A stretch of 64,000 nucleotides of DNA from Patellaria atrata CBS 101060 (lineage: Eukaryota > Ascomycota > Dothideomycetes > Patellariales > Patellariaceae): positions 347,550 through 411,549 of the forward strand of contig MU006094.1 of assembly GCA_010093705.1 (NCBI GenBank), read 5' to 3'. Position numbers and translations under genes: made by a program. Below are positions 11,972-24,234 of this stretch, piece after piece. The notes under the pieces were generated by a model, which worked only from the letters and a program-made list of their open reading frames with translations, made no database searches and had not been told where the DNA came from. Numbering within the stretch: position 1 is the stretch's first letter; the number at the start of each line of letters is the position of its first letter.

Positions 11972-13868
11972 ATGCTTTGGATTTCTTCGGCCTTGGGTCT
12001 CGCCACGCTGCTTTCGGCTGCCGCATTCGTTCAAGCGGCCACATGGAACTGTCTCCCCGGACAAAGCTGTTGGCCTACAAGACAAGAATGGGCTAAGTTC
12101 AATTTGAGTATCAGTGGACGTCTTCAAGTAACTGTACCGCTCGCCAGTCCATGCTATGGGAGTTCCCCAGATTACAATGCTGCGACTTGCCGTAACATTG
12201 AGGCACAGTACAGTAACCAAGCTTTCAAGTCAGAGTTCTATGGTCAAACTCAAAATACTCAGTGGGAAACATGTGGTAGCAGTCAATGTCAAATCTACAC
12301 ACTTGCACCTGAAACCCCACCATTGAACGGTACTTGTGAGTTGGGAGCTCTCTCTGCTTATCATGTCAGGGCAGTCAGCGCAGATGATGTACAGAAGACA
12401 ATTCGATTCGTCAAGAAGCACAACATTCGGCTCTCGATCAAGAATTCAGGCCATGATTTCTATGGGCGGAGCAGTGGTGCCAATACTCTTGGTCTTTGGG
12501 TCCGCAATATTCGTGGAACTGAGTACCGGGCTTCTTTTTCACTAAAGGGTTGCGGAAAGACGTACCAAAACATTGGGATCATCGGTGCCGGTACCAATGC
12601 TCAGGAAGCGAGGAGCTTCTTTATCTCCAAGGGCATGGAGTACACCATCGGAGCACACCCCACAGTTGGTGTCGCTGGAGGGTTCGGACAAGCCGGTGGC
12701 CATGGACCTTTTGCAGCCAGTTACGGTTTGATGGTGGATCAACCCGTGGAATTCGATGTTGTGACTGCGGACGGCGAACTTCGAACTATCAATGAATGTA
12801 CCGATGAAGATCTTTTCTGGGCCATGCGTGGTGGAGGTGGGGGTTCATATGCTGTTCTGATCAGCTACAAGTTCAAAGTCTACCCGGCAAGGCCAATCAA
12901 TGTTTTCAACTTTGTAGCAGACATCACCAATCCGGTTTCAGATGCACATCAGAGCCTAATCTGGCCTAAACTTTTCGAGACCTTGGTGACTCACCAGGAT
13001 GAATGGGTTACAAACAACATCACCGGCTACAATTTCCTAGGGCCGAGCCATATCGAGATACACCAAATTCTACCATCGAATGAACCGATTGACCACTTCA
13101 AGGTGAAGGTTGATTCTTACAAAAAGGCCTTGGAAGGCATTCCAGGTCTAAACATCACCCTTACTGAATATGCTCGATTCACGCATTATGAAGAGTGGGC
13201 TAATAGTCCACCGATTGTTGCCACCACAGCGCGCCATGCTGGAGGTGGGAGAGCAGGTGTAGCCAGCGGCCGTCTCATCTCGCGAACTCTCTTCGAAGGC
13301 GATCAAACGGACACGCTTGTCGAAGCGCTCCTTGATGGTATGACTGTTGCTTCTAAAGTTCCTATGGAGGCCCAGATATTCTCCTCAACACCCGCCAACC
13401 ACCCCGACAGTGGTAGGAAGACTTCAGTACATCCTGCATGGCGTACTTCACTATGGACCATGTACTGGGCTACCGCTTATTTTAAAGGTACAACGCAGGC
13501 TCAACATGACGCCTTATGGAGCGGGGTCCGAGCTGCCATGCAGCCGGTGAGAGACATAACGCCGGGCTCCGGATGTTATATCAATGAGGGTGATTATGGC
13601 GAGCCGGACTGGCAGCAGACGTATTATGGGGACAATTATGGTAAACTATTGTCGATTAAAAAGAGGTATGATTCGGAAGGGTTATTCAACTGTTGGAAGT
13701 GCGTGGGCTGGACTGGTGCTGATGAGTGAGTGCTTCTTTCGTATTCAGCGTCATGAGAACAGGATGAGTTATACTAACCTGTTGTCTAGTCCAATGTACT
13801 CTTGCTATGGAGAGTCGTCTAATCCCCCAATCCCCACAATGCCGCTTCCCCCAACAGTGGGTGGGTAA
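11972..13868 (+). CDS. Secreted FAD-linked oxidoreductase, berberine-bridge-enzyme-like
   Basis: Exons 11972-13725 and 13790-13868 encode about 610 residues. The intron (GTGAGT, branch TACTAAC, TCTAG) adds the usual family tail DPMYSCYG instead of stopping at the TGA at 13727. The ATG at 11972 gives a classic signal peptide ending near VQAATWNC. A PCMH-type FAD domain follows, with IKNSGHDFYGR, GAHPTVGVAGGFGQAGGHG and RGGGGGSYAV; the C-terminal BBE segment has CYINEGDY and CVGWTG. In bicovalent BBE enzymes a Cys stands in the second flavin-binding loop; here that loop reads GAHPTVG, so linkage through the histidine alone is more likely. Such enzymes oxidise sugars, alcohols or secondary metabolites outside the cell or in the secretory path; the substrate is unknown. 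No biosynthetic neighbours are seen. Confidence 0.93.
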
Positions 13869-14834
13869 AGTGTCGGTCAAGCACGTCTAATTGGCCACCC
13901 AAGTGGAAGTCCTATCACCTCGTTGTATTTATAGGAGGCCTCTCATTAGCTCTAGTCTATAGCAAGCATACTAACAGTAATGCTCTTTGTTCACGCATAT
14001 TCAAATCTGGCGAGATGCATAAATGTTGAATAGTAGAGCTAATAACCCCAAGTTAGGTTCCCTCCAGTAAATCTCCGAAGGTTATCGAAACCGGCGAATA
14101 TGCCAAAGGTTTACCAGTTCTTGGAATCCAGATAAAGTACAGCTGTACAGAGTACGTACAGAAGATCGTCGTCATCCACCTTGCTCTGCACTGTGCGGGC
14201 AGGTAATCTCGTGGCAGTGTGGGGTTATCGGACTGACAACTTCTAGTTCTAGTTCTGCAGGTGGCGTCCGCACCGTTTCCTCCTCTCCCGTTAGTCTAAT
14301 GTCTATAAAGTAGCCCCTGAGACTCTTCTTCGACTTCATCTCCAAAAAAAAAAATAACATTTCGTTGCCATTCATAGACTTTCGGTGCAAAACGTCCAAA
14401 ATCGTGGCTTCCGATCAAAGCGGTAGAAGGATTTCCCCACCCTGTTCGCCGAAATGGATTTGATTCGACTTTTTGCCCATCACTGCTATCAACACAAGCA
14501 CGACAAGATATCAGATAAATTGCGACATGGCTCTTTACCTTCCACAACAAGCTGCCCTGCTAGCATCTCGTGCAGTTCTTCAAATGATGCAAGGCTGGGC
14601 GGTTTTACTGCCATACCATGGTTTTGCGATAAGGTATCGTGAAGATGATGTTTATAGGGCCGTATCGTGGCGGTTGATAGTTTCCCTCGCATCCATGGTT
14701 CCCAAAGGCGCGAATGCTCGTTATACTTAGCTGACAGTGCACACTGTGTTAAAAATTTTACTTATCTATAGTATTGGACTTGACCCTCCCGGGAACCAGC
14801 TATATGCACCTCTTTCGATCCTGATCTTTCGACC
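13869..14834. other. Intergenic, possible 5' exon of permease
   Basis: No independent gene is convincing. A short in-frame 5' exon of the permease could lie here if the sequence just before 14853 (TTTACAATTTTAG) is a splice acceptor, but I could not identify it. Confidence 0.35.
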
Positions 14835-16851
14835 ATGTCTTTACAATTTTAGAAGAGATATCTGACCTGGGGAGAGTCTAGCAGCGATGTATCTCTCAAC
14901 GAGGTCAGGGAAGCTAACGCGACAGTCGGCGATCAAATTTACGTTGATGGCACTGAAGTCTTTCAAGATGGCAACGGTGCGCCAGTCGAGAATGCTAGTC
15001 CGTTAGGTTATCATGTCGGCTGGTTTGGCATCCTCTTCTTGAACATATCACAGATGGTTGGTACGGGGGTATTTAGCACACGTTAGTTACGCAAATACTT
15101 TGATTGCACTTCAATACTTACATTGACCAGCTAGCTCCATCCTGAATAATTTGGACTCCGTGGGCCTCAGTTTGTTATACTGGGTCATTGGTGCTATCAT
15201 CGCTGCTAGTATGGCTCATCCTCTAATGTGTACGGGAATCGTCTAATGAAGATACAATACAGCCAGTCTCGCAGTGTACCTCGAATATGCTGCATTGTTC
15301 CCCAACCGGTCTGGAAGCCAGGTAGTTTATCTTGAGCAAGCTTTCCCCAAGCCACTGCTCTTTTTTCCCACAGCTTACGCCTTCTTCACGGTGGTGTTCT
15401 CCTTCTCTAGCAGCAATGCGATTGGTTAGTCTTCTTTCTACATACACGTCAGGCACAGAGATCTAACCGTATCAGTCCTTTCGAGATATATCTTTCGAGC
15501 AGCTGGCTACACAGCCACGGAATGGCAGAATAAAAGCCTCGCAATTGGCGCAAACTCTGTTCTTTACGTTATCTGTCTCCTTTCCACTAAGTGGTCGATG
15601 CGAATCATGAACTTCATAACCGCCGTCAAGATCGGTATTCTGCTTTTCATTGTTATCACCGGCTTCGTTGTGTTAGGGGGTGGGACTAGGGTCGAGGACC
15701 CCGGTGCTAATTTCCGCAACTCCTTCGAGGGCGTTACGAGCAACGGTAATGCTATTGTGAATGCGTTGGTGAAGATCAATTTCGCTTATCAGGGATATGC
15801 GAATGATTTTAACGTTGTAGCAGAAGTCAAGAGACCATTCAAGACACTCCGTATTGCAGCACCGGTGTCAGTACTCCTAGTTTCGATACTGTATATTTTA
15901 ACCAACGTTGCCTATTTCGCTGCCGTTCTGAAGGAGAGCATCGCGTCTTCTGGAGAGCTTACCGCAGCCCTCTTCTTTGAGGCAGTGTTTGGTAGAGCGG
16001 GACGTGCGTTGCCGGCGCTCGTTACAGTAAGCGCGGCGGGAAATATTTTGGCCGTCATCATCGGTACTTCAAGAAGTATCCGCGAGTGTGGTCGTCAGGG
16101 TGTCGTTCCCTGGCCGCATATCTGGGCGTCGACTCGTCCATTCGGGACTCCATTCGCCCCTATTCTACTCAAGTGGTTCTTGACCACCATGATCATCCTC
16201 GTTCTACCATTTGGCGATGCTTTCAACTTCCTCGTAGATCTAAGATCTTATTCCGATAACGTAAGGAACTCTCCACCGAAAAGTCCCCATGATCCGATTC
16301 ACTAATCCATCCCATAGATCTTCCTCTTTCTAATGACCGCCGGCATCTACTTCATCCGCTACCGCCGCAAAAATCTCGGCCTCCCGCAAGCCGAATTCCG
16401 CGTCTGGCACAGCGCCACCATCTTCTCCATCCTCGTCACCCTTTTCCTGCTGGTCATGCCGTGGTATCCCCCTGAGGGTGGTGCTACCGGCGGCGATGTC
16501 TCGTTCTGGTACGCGACCTACTGCGTCGTCGGCATCGGTCTCATGCTCGCTTGCGCCGCTTATTACTTCGGCTGGGTCTGGGTGCTACCGAAGCTCAGAA
16601 ACTACAGCATCAGGACGGAAACACTGGTTAATGGCCGGGACGGCAGCGTGACGCATCGCATGCGCAGGGTGCTGAATGAGGATGTGGGGAAGTGGGATGA
16701 AACGCACGATGATGCGGGTAACTTGTTGGTAGCTGAGGGCGAGGAGTTGCTCGAGAAGAGTGAGCATAGGGAACAGGGGGGCTTGGTGAAGAGAGTCCAT
16801 GTTAAGGGGTCGAGGCCGCTGAGTGTGGATGACGTAGGCAAGCAGGGTTAA
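14835..16851 (+). CDS. Methionine-permease-like amino acid transporter (APC family), start uncertain
   Basis: Five exons join in phase: 14853-15081, 15131-15208, 15263-15424, 15476-16260 and 16318-16851, giving about 595 residues. The product is an APC-superfamily permease of the MUP1/LAT type: GYHVGWFGILFLNISQMVGTG is the TM1 signature (quoted here to residue 21 of the region less its first residue would suffice), and about twelve hydrophobic segments follow, with a cytosolic charged C-tail of about 80 residues. It probably imports methionine or a related amino acid across the plasma membrane. The only nearby ATG (14835) is followed after five codons by an in-frame TAG (14850-14852), directly before the conserved N-terminal KRYLTWGESS. 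Either an upstream exon supplies the start, or the gene has a nonsense mutation at codon 6. Confidence 0.85.
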
Positions 16852-17185
16852 TTTTGAGGAGCTTGGAGTTTTGAGGCTAGGGAGGCGTATGGATTTAGCT
16901 CAAGGGCAGTGACAGTTTTTATTTTGTGAGTTCGATTCGAGCAATAAGGTATTGATTGATGAGCACGGTTATGTAGTTACGTGGAATAGCAGACTATAGA
17001 GAAGAACAATAAACTTTTACGCATTATAGCTACACCCCGAGCACTACACTTGGTTTAAATCTACAAACATTCCACACGTAGAATAGAACTTAATAGCACA
17101 CCTGACATTAAATATATGGTCCAACGAACCTCCGCACAGCAGGACGTGAACTTACAACAGAACAGTCCTAAAACAAATTCTCCGG
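16852..17185. other. Convergent intergenic gap
   Basis: A 3' flank between the permease and the decayed minus-strand gene. Nothing else is seen. Confidence 0.4.
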
Positions 17186-18066
17186 TTAGAATGCACCACA
17201 AGTCAAAATGTAGTCCAATTCCGGAAACATGATACGTGCCAGCTCAAACATTGGGCTATCACCCTCAGGTCTCAAGGTAGCTTTCCCCAAGACCGTGTCC
17301 ATCGTCACATCCTGATATTGCATCAAGTACTCCTCACTCTTATAGCTCAGGCTGGCCCATACCCAGTCCGCCCTTATCCGAGACCCTGGGACACGCACAT
17401 TCGCTAATCATCCTCACAAATCGGTCCGCATACTTGATATCCTCCCACAAAAAGCTTTCCACAAACACGACTTCCAACCGTCCATTTCCGCGGCCAATGA
17501 TAAACCGAAGCAACTCCTCATAACACCTCCCTGTCTCCCTCCTCTCCCGGCGCGTCTGCCTCGTAAGATCCCTCTCGAAACGTCACATCCAGCAGCAACT
17601 CCCTGATCCTCCTAAATACTCCCGGGGGGGGGGGGGGGGGGCCGCCTTTCACCGTCTCCCTGATTTCCTGGACGCTGTCGACGTCGATGAAGAACCAGTT
17701 CGAGCCGTAGAAGACGCGCGCCGCCAACTCGTGCATATTTCTGCTGACGAGGAAGAGCGGTTAGGTCTGCGCTGGGAACCCTCTGGCTAGGAGCGTGCGC
17801 TGGGGGGCTGGACGGCCGTTTTTGTTGAGCTGGATTCCTCGCGCATCGGTGATGCGGGAGGCATTTATCGTGCGTAGGGTCGTGTGAGAGAGGTCATGAG
17901 TTGGAGCTCTACTGAGAGACACTCGAAGGGGAATGATCGGTTTAGTCGAATTGACCTGTTTCCCGGTACTGAGGGTTGTCGGATTGAGTGGCCTTAATAC
18001 TTCGTAGGAAAACTCCAGGAAAACATGGTACTCAATTCCCGAGTTTGCTCTGAAATTCCACGGCAT
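17186..18066 (-). pseudogene. Decayed 2EXR/F-box-like fungal gene
   Basis: Collinear minus-strand pieces resemble fungal 2EXR-like proteins: an N-terminal part ending LLARGFPAQT, then after an in-frame TAA (17761-17763) PLFLVSRNMHELAARVFYG, a typical exit from this domain. A proline run encoded by the G tract follows, then a shift near 17520 to a frame with EELLRFIIGRG and VVFVESFLWEDIKYADRFV. A second shift near 17350-17400 leads to the final frame ending LDYILTCGAF. At least three lesions are present and no room for introns exists at the shifts. The family has no established biochemical role. The TAA fits CAA mutated by C-to-T (QTQPLFL). Confidence 0.7.
17624..17641. repeat. 18-base G homopolymer
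   Basis: Eighteen consecutive G on the plus strand encode six prolines in the decayed minus-strand gene, and the surrounding frame stays continuous across it. Tract length in the assembly is uncertain by nature. Confidence 0.95.
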
Positions 18067-19387
18067 AGATCTATGAGGTTGCTTGTTGACACACTAGAAG
18101 TCGCCACGACGATTCTCGCCGTCCTGAGCAAGCTCGACGACAGGTATTGCCGCTGATACCGCGTATCGAGGTATCCGATAGGGTGTATATTTCCACACAT
18201 GCGAACTTGTGCCCATGCTTCCATGAGACCGGCTCAAATTGTCTCGTATCATCCTATATCTGCGAGTACCACAGGATATGTCCTTGTACCACAGCTTCCT
18301 ATTTCTACCCGTAGCCACATAGAGCACCTCTCCTACCACTAGGACTGACAACGCACCAGGATCAATCATCAGCTAGGTGGCCATGAGGTAAAAGTAGCTC
18401 GAGACTTGGTTTCGGATCTACGACTCGCCCGATTCAATTCACAAATGTATTCTCCTGGGGTGGTTTCCCACCGTACTAGGGGGGTGATTGTACCTTTATA
18501 TACTGTTTAGCCTAATATCACACTAGGTATCAGGTGGCAAGCATACGCACCGAGGTTTAATGAATCCCTTCTGGAAACGAAGGAGTTCACGAAGTGAATG
18601 TCCATCCGATTGTTAGAGTTCGATTTTTGGGATGGTCACATTGATCGTAAGGGATGAAGAACGCCGGAATAAAGATGTGGAGTAGAAGGGACTAAACAGT
18701 CCAGCTCGTGAAGGGATGAAAGATGGGATGGTAAAGTCGGTAAAGCATAGAGGACGTGGTACCGCCAGCAAAAGAAAATATGTTAAAATGGTACACCTGG
18801 TAAAAGAACAGAGGATGGAAATGCACAGGTAGTAAAAACAAAAAGAGAGGATGGAATGGGTATGAGTATAAGTATGGACTGTCAAACTACTCTTACCTCG
18901 AGCAGGCAGACACCTTTGCGCTTTCCAAGCCATTGGTCCCTCTACTACCTAATGTAGACATATTGAAATATGCCTTCTGAACTCACATTCTTTCTTGAAT
19001 CGATCCGTACAAAAATGGTTTGCCCGCTGTACATTCCCCGTCGTTCTGTACACTTTGTCATATTTTGGCAATCGAGTTTTTCTGCACCAGGAATCTAGGA
19101 GATCCTTTTGAGCAGGCGCATGCAGCAAATCGAGAGTGTGCCCTAGAATTAGTAGAACGGTCGGTTGTTATGATTGACATGGTTGTATTAATTTTACTGT
19201 TACCTCACGACTTCTTTCTCGTATATGGAAAGAACAAAAGTGGTATCCACAACCACGGGTCCCCTTGATATGTGCTCCTTCGACTGATAATAATACATAT
19301 ACTCTTAACTCAAACGCTAACTCCGACCAACCCATCCAAAAAGGGGCCAACCAACATACCCAAGCGTCACCAGCAAAATCCACCCAC
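18067..19387. other. Intergenic, no gene seen
   Basis: The 3' flank of the sugar porter and the 5' side of the decayed gene. No domain-bearing frame is seen on either strand. Confidence 0.4.
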
Positions 19388-21473
19388 TCACGCATTACTC
19401 ACTTCATGCCCGCTCTTCTCACCATCCCGCATCGGCTCCTCATCTTCCGTCTGATAGAGCTTCTCCGGCGGAACATCCCTCCTCAGAATATACCTCTTGA
19501 CGAACCACATTGCCTGCCGCAGTCCATACGCAGCATGGAGACGCGTCGGCACCGAGAAGACCTGATCGAGCTCCTCGAGGGTCTTGCCCTTCGTCTCGGG
19601 CATGAACAGCAGCACGAGCCACCAGCCGATGATATTCCACGCGGCATACCAACCAAAGGCGCCCTGGGGCGTAAAAGCGTCGACGAGCGACGGCCAGGTG
19701 ATGGAGAGGACGAAATTGAAGAACCAAGTCGTCGCTGTCGCTAGACTCATGCCGTACGCACGGACGTACAGCGGATATGCCTCGGCCGAGTACGTGAACG
19801 GGACTGGGCCCTCGCCCGGGCTATACACGATGCCAAAGAGGTATATGCCGAGGGCTATGCAGCCGACGCGGGCGGAGCGGTGGGCATCATCGTTGGGAAT
19901 GAAGAAGGAGAAGCCGGTGAAAAGAAGGAAGAGGGACATTAGTGGGAAAGTGGTTAGGAGAAGGTTGCGCCGGCCGAAGGTATCAATAGTGTAAACGGCG
20001 GGAATAGCAAAGAGGAAATTTATCCAGCCAAATCCAGCGGAGGCGCCGAGGGCGGAGAGGTCGGAGAAGCCTGAATCAACGAAGATAGAGGAGGAATAGT
20101 AGGCGATCACGTTTACGCCGCAGAACTAGGGTTGTATTAGAGTTAAATTGTCGTAGTGGGTTAATAGGACTAAGAATGGAAAGGTGTATGTTAAGAACTT
20201 AAGGGTTACTCACCTGCTGCATGAACATGACGATTTCGGATGCCAGCATCGCACGTCTGTTACGTGGGACTTTGATTAACTCCATGAGCTTGCTCTGGCC
20301 CAGTTTCATCGAATTCTCCGCCTTAAGCAGCTCAGCCATATAAAATACGTCCCTAGCGGCTTGAATCTTATTGTAGCGCAACCTCGTCATGGCTTCGTAA
20401 GCTGCAGCGTGGCGTCCCTTACTCATATACCATCTGGGGCTCTCTGGACATTTGAAGACGAAAAAACAGACAACAACGGCAGGCAACATCGCAGAGCCCA
20501 TCATCAGACGCCAATTGAGGCCTGTTACACCAGAGGTATCCGGGACATAATAGAGGGCCAGATCAGCCATATAACCCAGCATGATACCAAATGCGGTCCA
20601 CATCTGCCATTGCATCACCAATGCACCTCGGATAGCCGGCGGGGTGCACTCGGCAGCATAGATCGGAACTGTTGCCGATTTCGGCCCGATACCGAGGCCG
20701 AGTGCGAACCGGGCGATGAACATGTGCCACCAGGTATTTGTGAAGCCCTGCCAAAAGCACGCGACGGCCGAAAAGAGACAGGTTATAAAGATAGTACCGC
20801 GACGACCGAACCAGTTATTGAAGGGGACTGTTAACCAGCAGCCGATAAAAGCACAGCATAGGTAAGGGCCGGCATTGACGAGACCGGTCAGCCAAGTGGA
20901 TCTTGCCTCGCCTTCGTTCGCAATACCGAATTGAGGAGTGTAGAAGAGTTGTGCACCGTTTACAACCGTCTCGTCTATGGAATATGTTAGTGTGCTCAAG
21001 ATGATATAGAAAGGAGAAGGGGCTCAAAAGATAGCATGCAGACTAAACAGCAAGAAGTTGAACTGACCCATTCCCTGCACCGCAGCACAAGCAGAACAAA
21101 GCACAATAACTAAGTACAACAACTTCGGCTGACTCCACCGATTCGTATATTCCTTCTCTAAAACTCTTAGCTCTTCTTCCGTAGCGCCATAGCGATTAAT
21201 CGAATTCCAGTCCTGTGGATTCTTCGCTAGTACCGCCCCCATCTCAAAAGCTCTCACATCGTCTGGCTCCGCAATGGCATGCTCTCGTGCATAATTGCGA
21301 CCCTGCTCTTGCAGCTCCTCATCGGTATATCCGCGAAGAGGGTTTGCCAATTTCGCATTCGCGTTTCGCCGCGCTAGTTCAGCAGCGTCGAGATTCTGAG
21401 TGGCGACCGAGGATTTGCGATTGTGGTCTTCTTCGTGTTTAGAAGAAGAGACAGAAGTCCGTGGGTCTGACAT
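19388..21473 (-). CDS. MFS sugar/polyol porter with long cytosolic N-terminus
   Basis: Minus-strand exons 21473-21068, 20974-20214 and 20125-19388 join in phase to 634 residues. The introns are 21067-20975 (GTCAGT...CATAG) and 20213-20126 (GTGAGT...CCTAG). It is a major facilitator of the sugar porter family (TC 2.A.1.1). TM1 carries VQGMDETVVNGAQ, then come FGRRGT, PESPRWYMSKGR before the central loop, DTFGRRN and PETKGKTLEELDQVF after TM12. The first about 110 residues are hydrophilic, longer than in typical hexose carriers but common in a fungal subgroup related to inositol and polyol transporters. It probably imports a sugar or polyol by proton symport at the plasma membrane; the substrate cannot be read from the sequence. 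Confidence 0.93.
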
Positions 21474-23009
21474 TTTGGTCGTTCAAGCTTTATTGCTCGG
21501 AGATCTGGGCGATATTAGCTTGCGGACCATTCGCTTCGGGGAAGCTAGAACTAACTATTGGAAGAACTTGCCAATAGTATTATATGTGGTCTGTAACTCT
21601 ATAGATGTTAGTCGCGATGCTGCAGATGTGTCAATATCTTCTATATCCACTGTTTGTCTTGAAACACGTACAGTATTCCAGCCTCGCAATATAGTCAACT
21701 CGGGATATCAACCCCAAGTTTCTGAGCCTAATAGCTTAAACAAGCAAATAATGAAACCGTACAAGAGCACGGTGTCAAAACAAGCACAACTCAAGAACGA
21801 CACAAGCACTACAACATTGGAGTCATGATTTTAGAGAAACTCAAGCCTTCCGTCGTGGGCCAACCCCATCCTTTCTACCTTCACTCGCCGCTGACGTCGC
21901 CGTTTCCGATCTCGAGAAAAGGCATAGTGCAGATGCACATGTAAGATATCCCCGACCAATAATAATGTCTTCTCTTCTGTAGATCGCAAGGCACGCGAGG
22001 TGAGGTTACATGGGGTCGGGTTGATTTCCTTCGGTGACGGAGGTCAAGCACGACAAGGCGAGAGTTTAGGGTTTGGGGGATTTCGCCAGGCGTTTTCAGA
22101 TGGGGGGCCTGATGATGAAGGGATGCCGTGTGTTGGATACAGTAGTACCATGTTCGCGGGGAGAAACGTTTGTACCTCTTTCGTACTGATACCACTTAAG
22201 GTTATAACTTTGACAGAGTATGTGAGGTTGTTAGTCTCCAATCTTGTCTCGGTACTTGTAGAAACATTATTGCCCGTCAATACTATAACTGTCGTGGGTC
22301 TCTGGAAGCTACGGAAACAGTACACTACTTGTACTCCAGATTCCCTAGCCTAACGTTCTTCAAACCCCACAGATTTTCCGATGCGAACAGAGAATTTTAA
22401 GAATGAAATCGATGAGTAACACCAGTCTACCATAGATGCACACGAGGGCACACAGTCTTTTGGACATGATACTAAGGAAATTGTTAGCAGTGAAAGGCTC
22501 TTGAAAGTGCGATTTCCGACTAAACTCTTAATCATTATAATGAGTAGAAAACTGCTCCGTGATTGCGAAGTCGTTACCCCACAATACGTCATGACATCAT
22601 CATCCTGACATTACCGTCTCACACTCTTTGCGCCCATCACATACCAAAAGGAGAATACTTCGCACCTACCCGACAGCACAATCCTAGTTTTTAGTGAAAG
22701 GCGCGAAAGAACATTATAGTACGGCTCTCGGCATGCACGGCATGCACGGCAACGCGTGGCATTTTTCTTGTAGTTAACATGTCAGACCATATCGGAGTTG
22801 ACAACGGACTTATATCCGTATGATCATATCACATTAAGCTCTAAGTGGCTATGGAGTAAATAAGCACCCCTGACGCCGCGAATTTGTTTCCTGAACCTCA
22901 GCCTCATATCCATTGATTCCGGTAAACACCAAACATGCAATCCTAACCATGCGTTATCCAGTTGCTAGCCATGTTGCGCCACATCCCTGATGCTGCATTG
23001 AGTAGATAC
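21474..23009. other. Intergenic, sugar-porter promoter and MOB1 3' flank
   Basis: No supported gene. A direct repeat of GCATGCACG occurs twice at 22731-22750. Open frames around 22000-22350 on both strands overlap each other and lack domains. Confidence 0.4.
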
Positions 23010-24234
23010 TTAATCACTCTTCAACATACTCTCTACCAGATCTCCTAGAGGTCCCCAAAAGTCCTTTCCGGTAGCGAGATTGTGTTCATCGATGAAGAGC
23101 ACGTAATGCTTGAAGCTGGTATTTAAGTGAGGCTCCAATCCTAGGTGGATCACAACGGGATAGTGGTGGCAGTAGATATGAGCGTAAACGCGATATAGAC
23201 GTTTGAACATTTGACGGATCAAGTTTGCGAAGGACTTAGGGAACGGAACGCCTAGTCTGAAAATTAACTTCTCGAAGAGGTTTTTAAAGAATCCTTTGTG
23301 CGTATACGTACCAATACGACTAGGAAACATCTGCTCATTGTCCACATTGCTCTGGATCCAAGCCATAAGGTGCTCGATATATTCGGGAGCAGGCATCTTT
23401 GTAGGACGCTTGTACGTCTCGTTGTCTTGCCACAGGTACTCGAACCTTATATCGTAAGCTGCTGTCATTACTGAGTTATAGGAATTCGCACTCATCTGTG
23501 GCCTTCATCTCAGGACAGCTTTGAGGAGAGCAGAACTCAGTGACCGCGCCATACAGGAGATTGATTTGGTTATAGAAGTCGACGACTAAACAGGAAAGAA
23601 TATCAGCAACCATTTATATCGAAAGTGGTATTTTAGAGAACTCTTCTAGCTAACCGTTTACTGCCAACCACTCGTTGAGATCTTCTCCTTCCGGTAGCTT
23701 GACCGCTTTTCTCAGACTACCACTTCCAAGGGTAGCTTCTGCAAACTGTCTCAGTTGCCAGCTGCTCGTGCCTTTATTCGCTTTATTCGGCTTGAACGGT
23801 GCTCGGGTTCGCGCATTTCTATATCTAGTAAGCCCAGTGCCGACAAAGGTTGACCAGATTGGCTGATGCGGGTGTATAGTAGGACTAAGGGTGTAGTCTG
23901 TGCCAAACCATCCGTTATCCCTGTTGAATGCTTGACTCTTGGGACTTAGGGGAGACGAGTTCGGTGAGTTGTCTCCGGACCTCAGTGCCTGTCGAAAAAC
24001 CCTTTGAATGGGGCTTCGAGGCGAGGGTGCTGATGGTCCAACACTGACGCCGCCGGTTTCATCAAGCTCGTTATCCCGGTAGTCCCAGAAGCCGGATGTA
24101 TCAAGCCTAATACAGCTCTCACTCTCGACGAGAGAGGGAACAGGTGGGAGTGCTTTGGGTGGGGTGGGGAATTGCAAATATGGATGTGGGGAGGAGTTTG
24201 GAGCGACAGACATTGTGGTTATGAAGGAAGTCAT
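23010..24234 (-). CDS. MOB1: MOB1-type kinase activator
   Basis: Four minus-strand exons join in phase: 24234-23655, 23585-23492, 23445-23312 and 23251-23010, about 349 residues. The intron 23311-23252 is exactly 60 nt and free of stops, so the frame reads through it; removing it restores [14 protein letters not shown] as in MOB proteins. The N-terminal about 170 residues are Ser/Pro-rich and divergent. The MOB/phocein domain has the zinc cysteines in [11 protein letters not shown] and histidines in YAHIYCHH and [22 protein letters not shown] and DEFEYLWQD resemble Mob1 more than Mob2. MOB1 binds and activates NDR/LATS kinases (Dbf2, COT1-like) in mitotic exit and septation. The long N-terminus could regulate that. 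Mob1 rather than Mob2 is likely but not proven. Confidence 0.93.

Noticed and set aside
13727-13729. TGA as the end of the FAD oxidoreductase
   Set aside because: A good intron begins one base before it and restores the conserved C-terminal DPMYSCYG.
11972-16851. Biosynthetic cluster made of FAD oxidoreductase, permease and MFS porter
   Set aside because: No synthase, P450, methyltransferase or cluster regulator is nearby, and the transporters are of nutrient type.
22731-22750. Direct repeat GCATGCACG twice
   Set aside because: Only two copies, no spacer series; neither CRISPR nor a recognisable element end.
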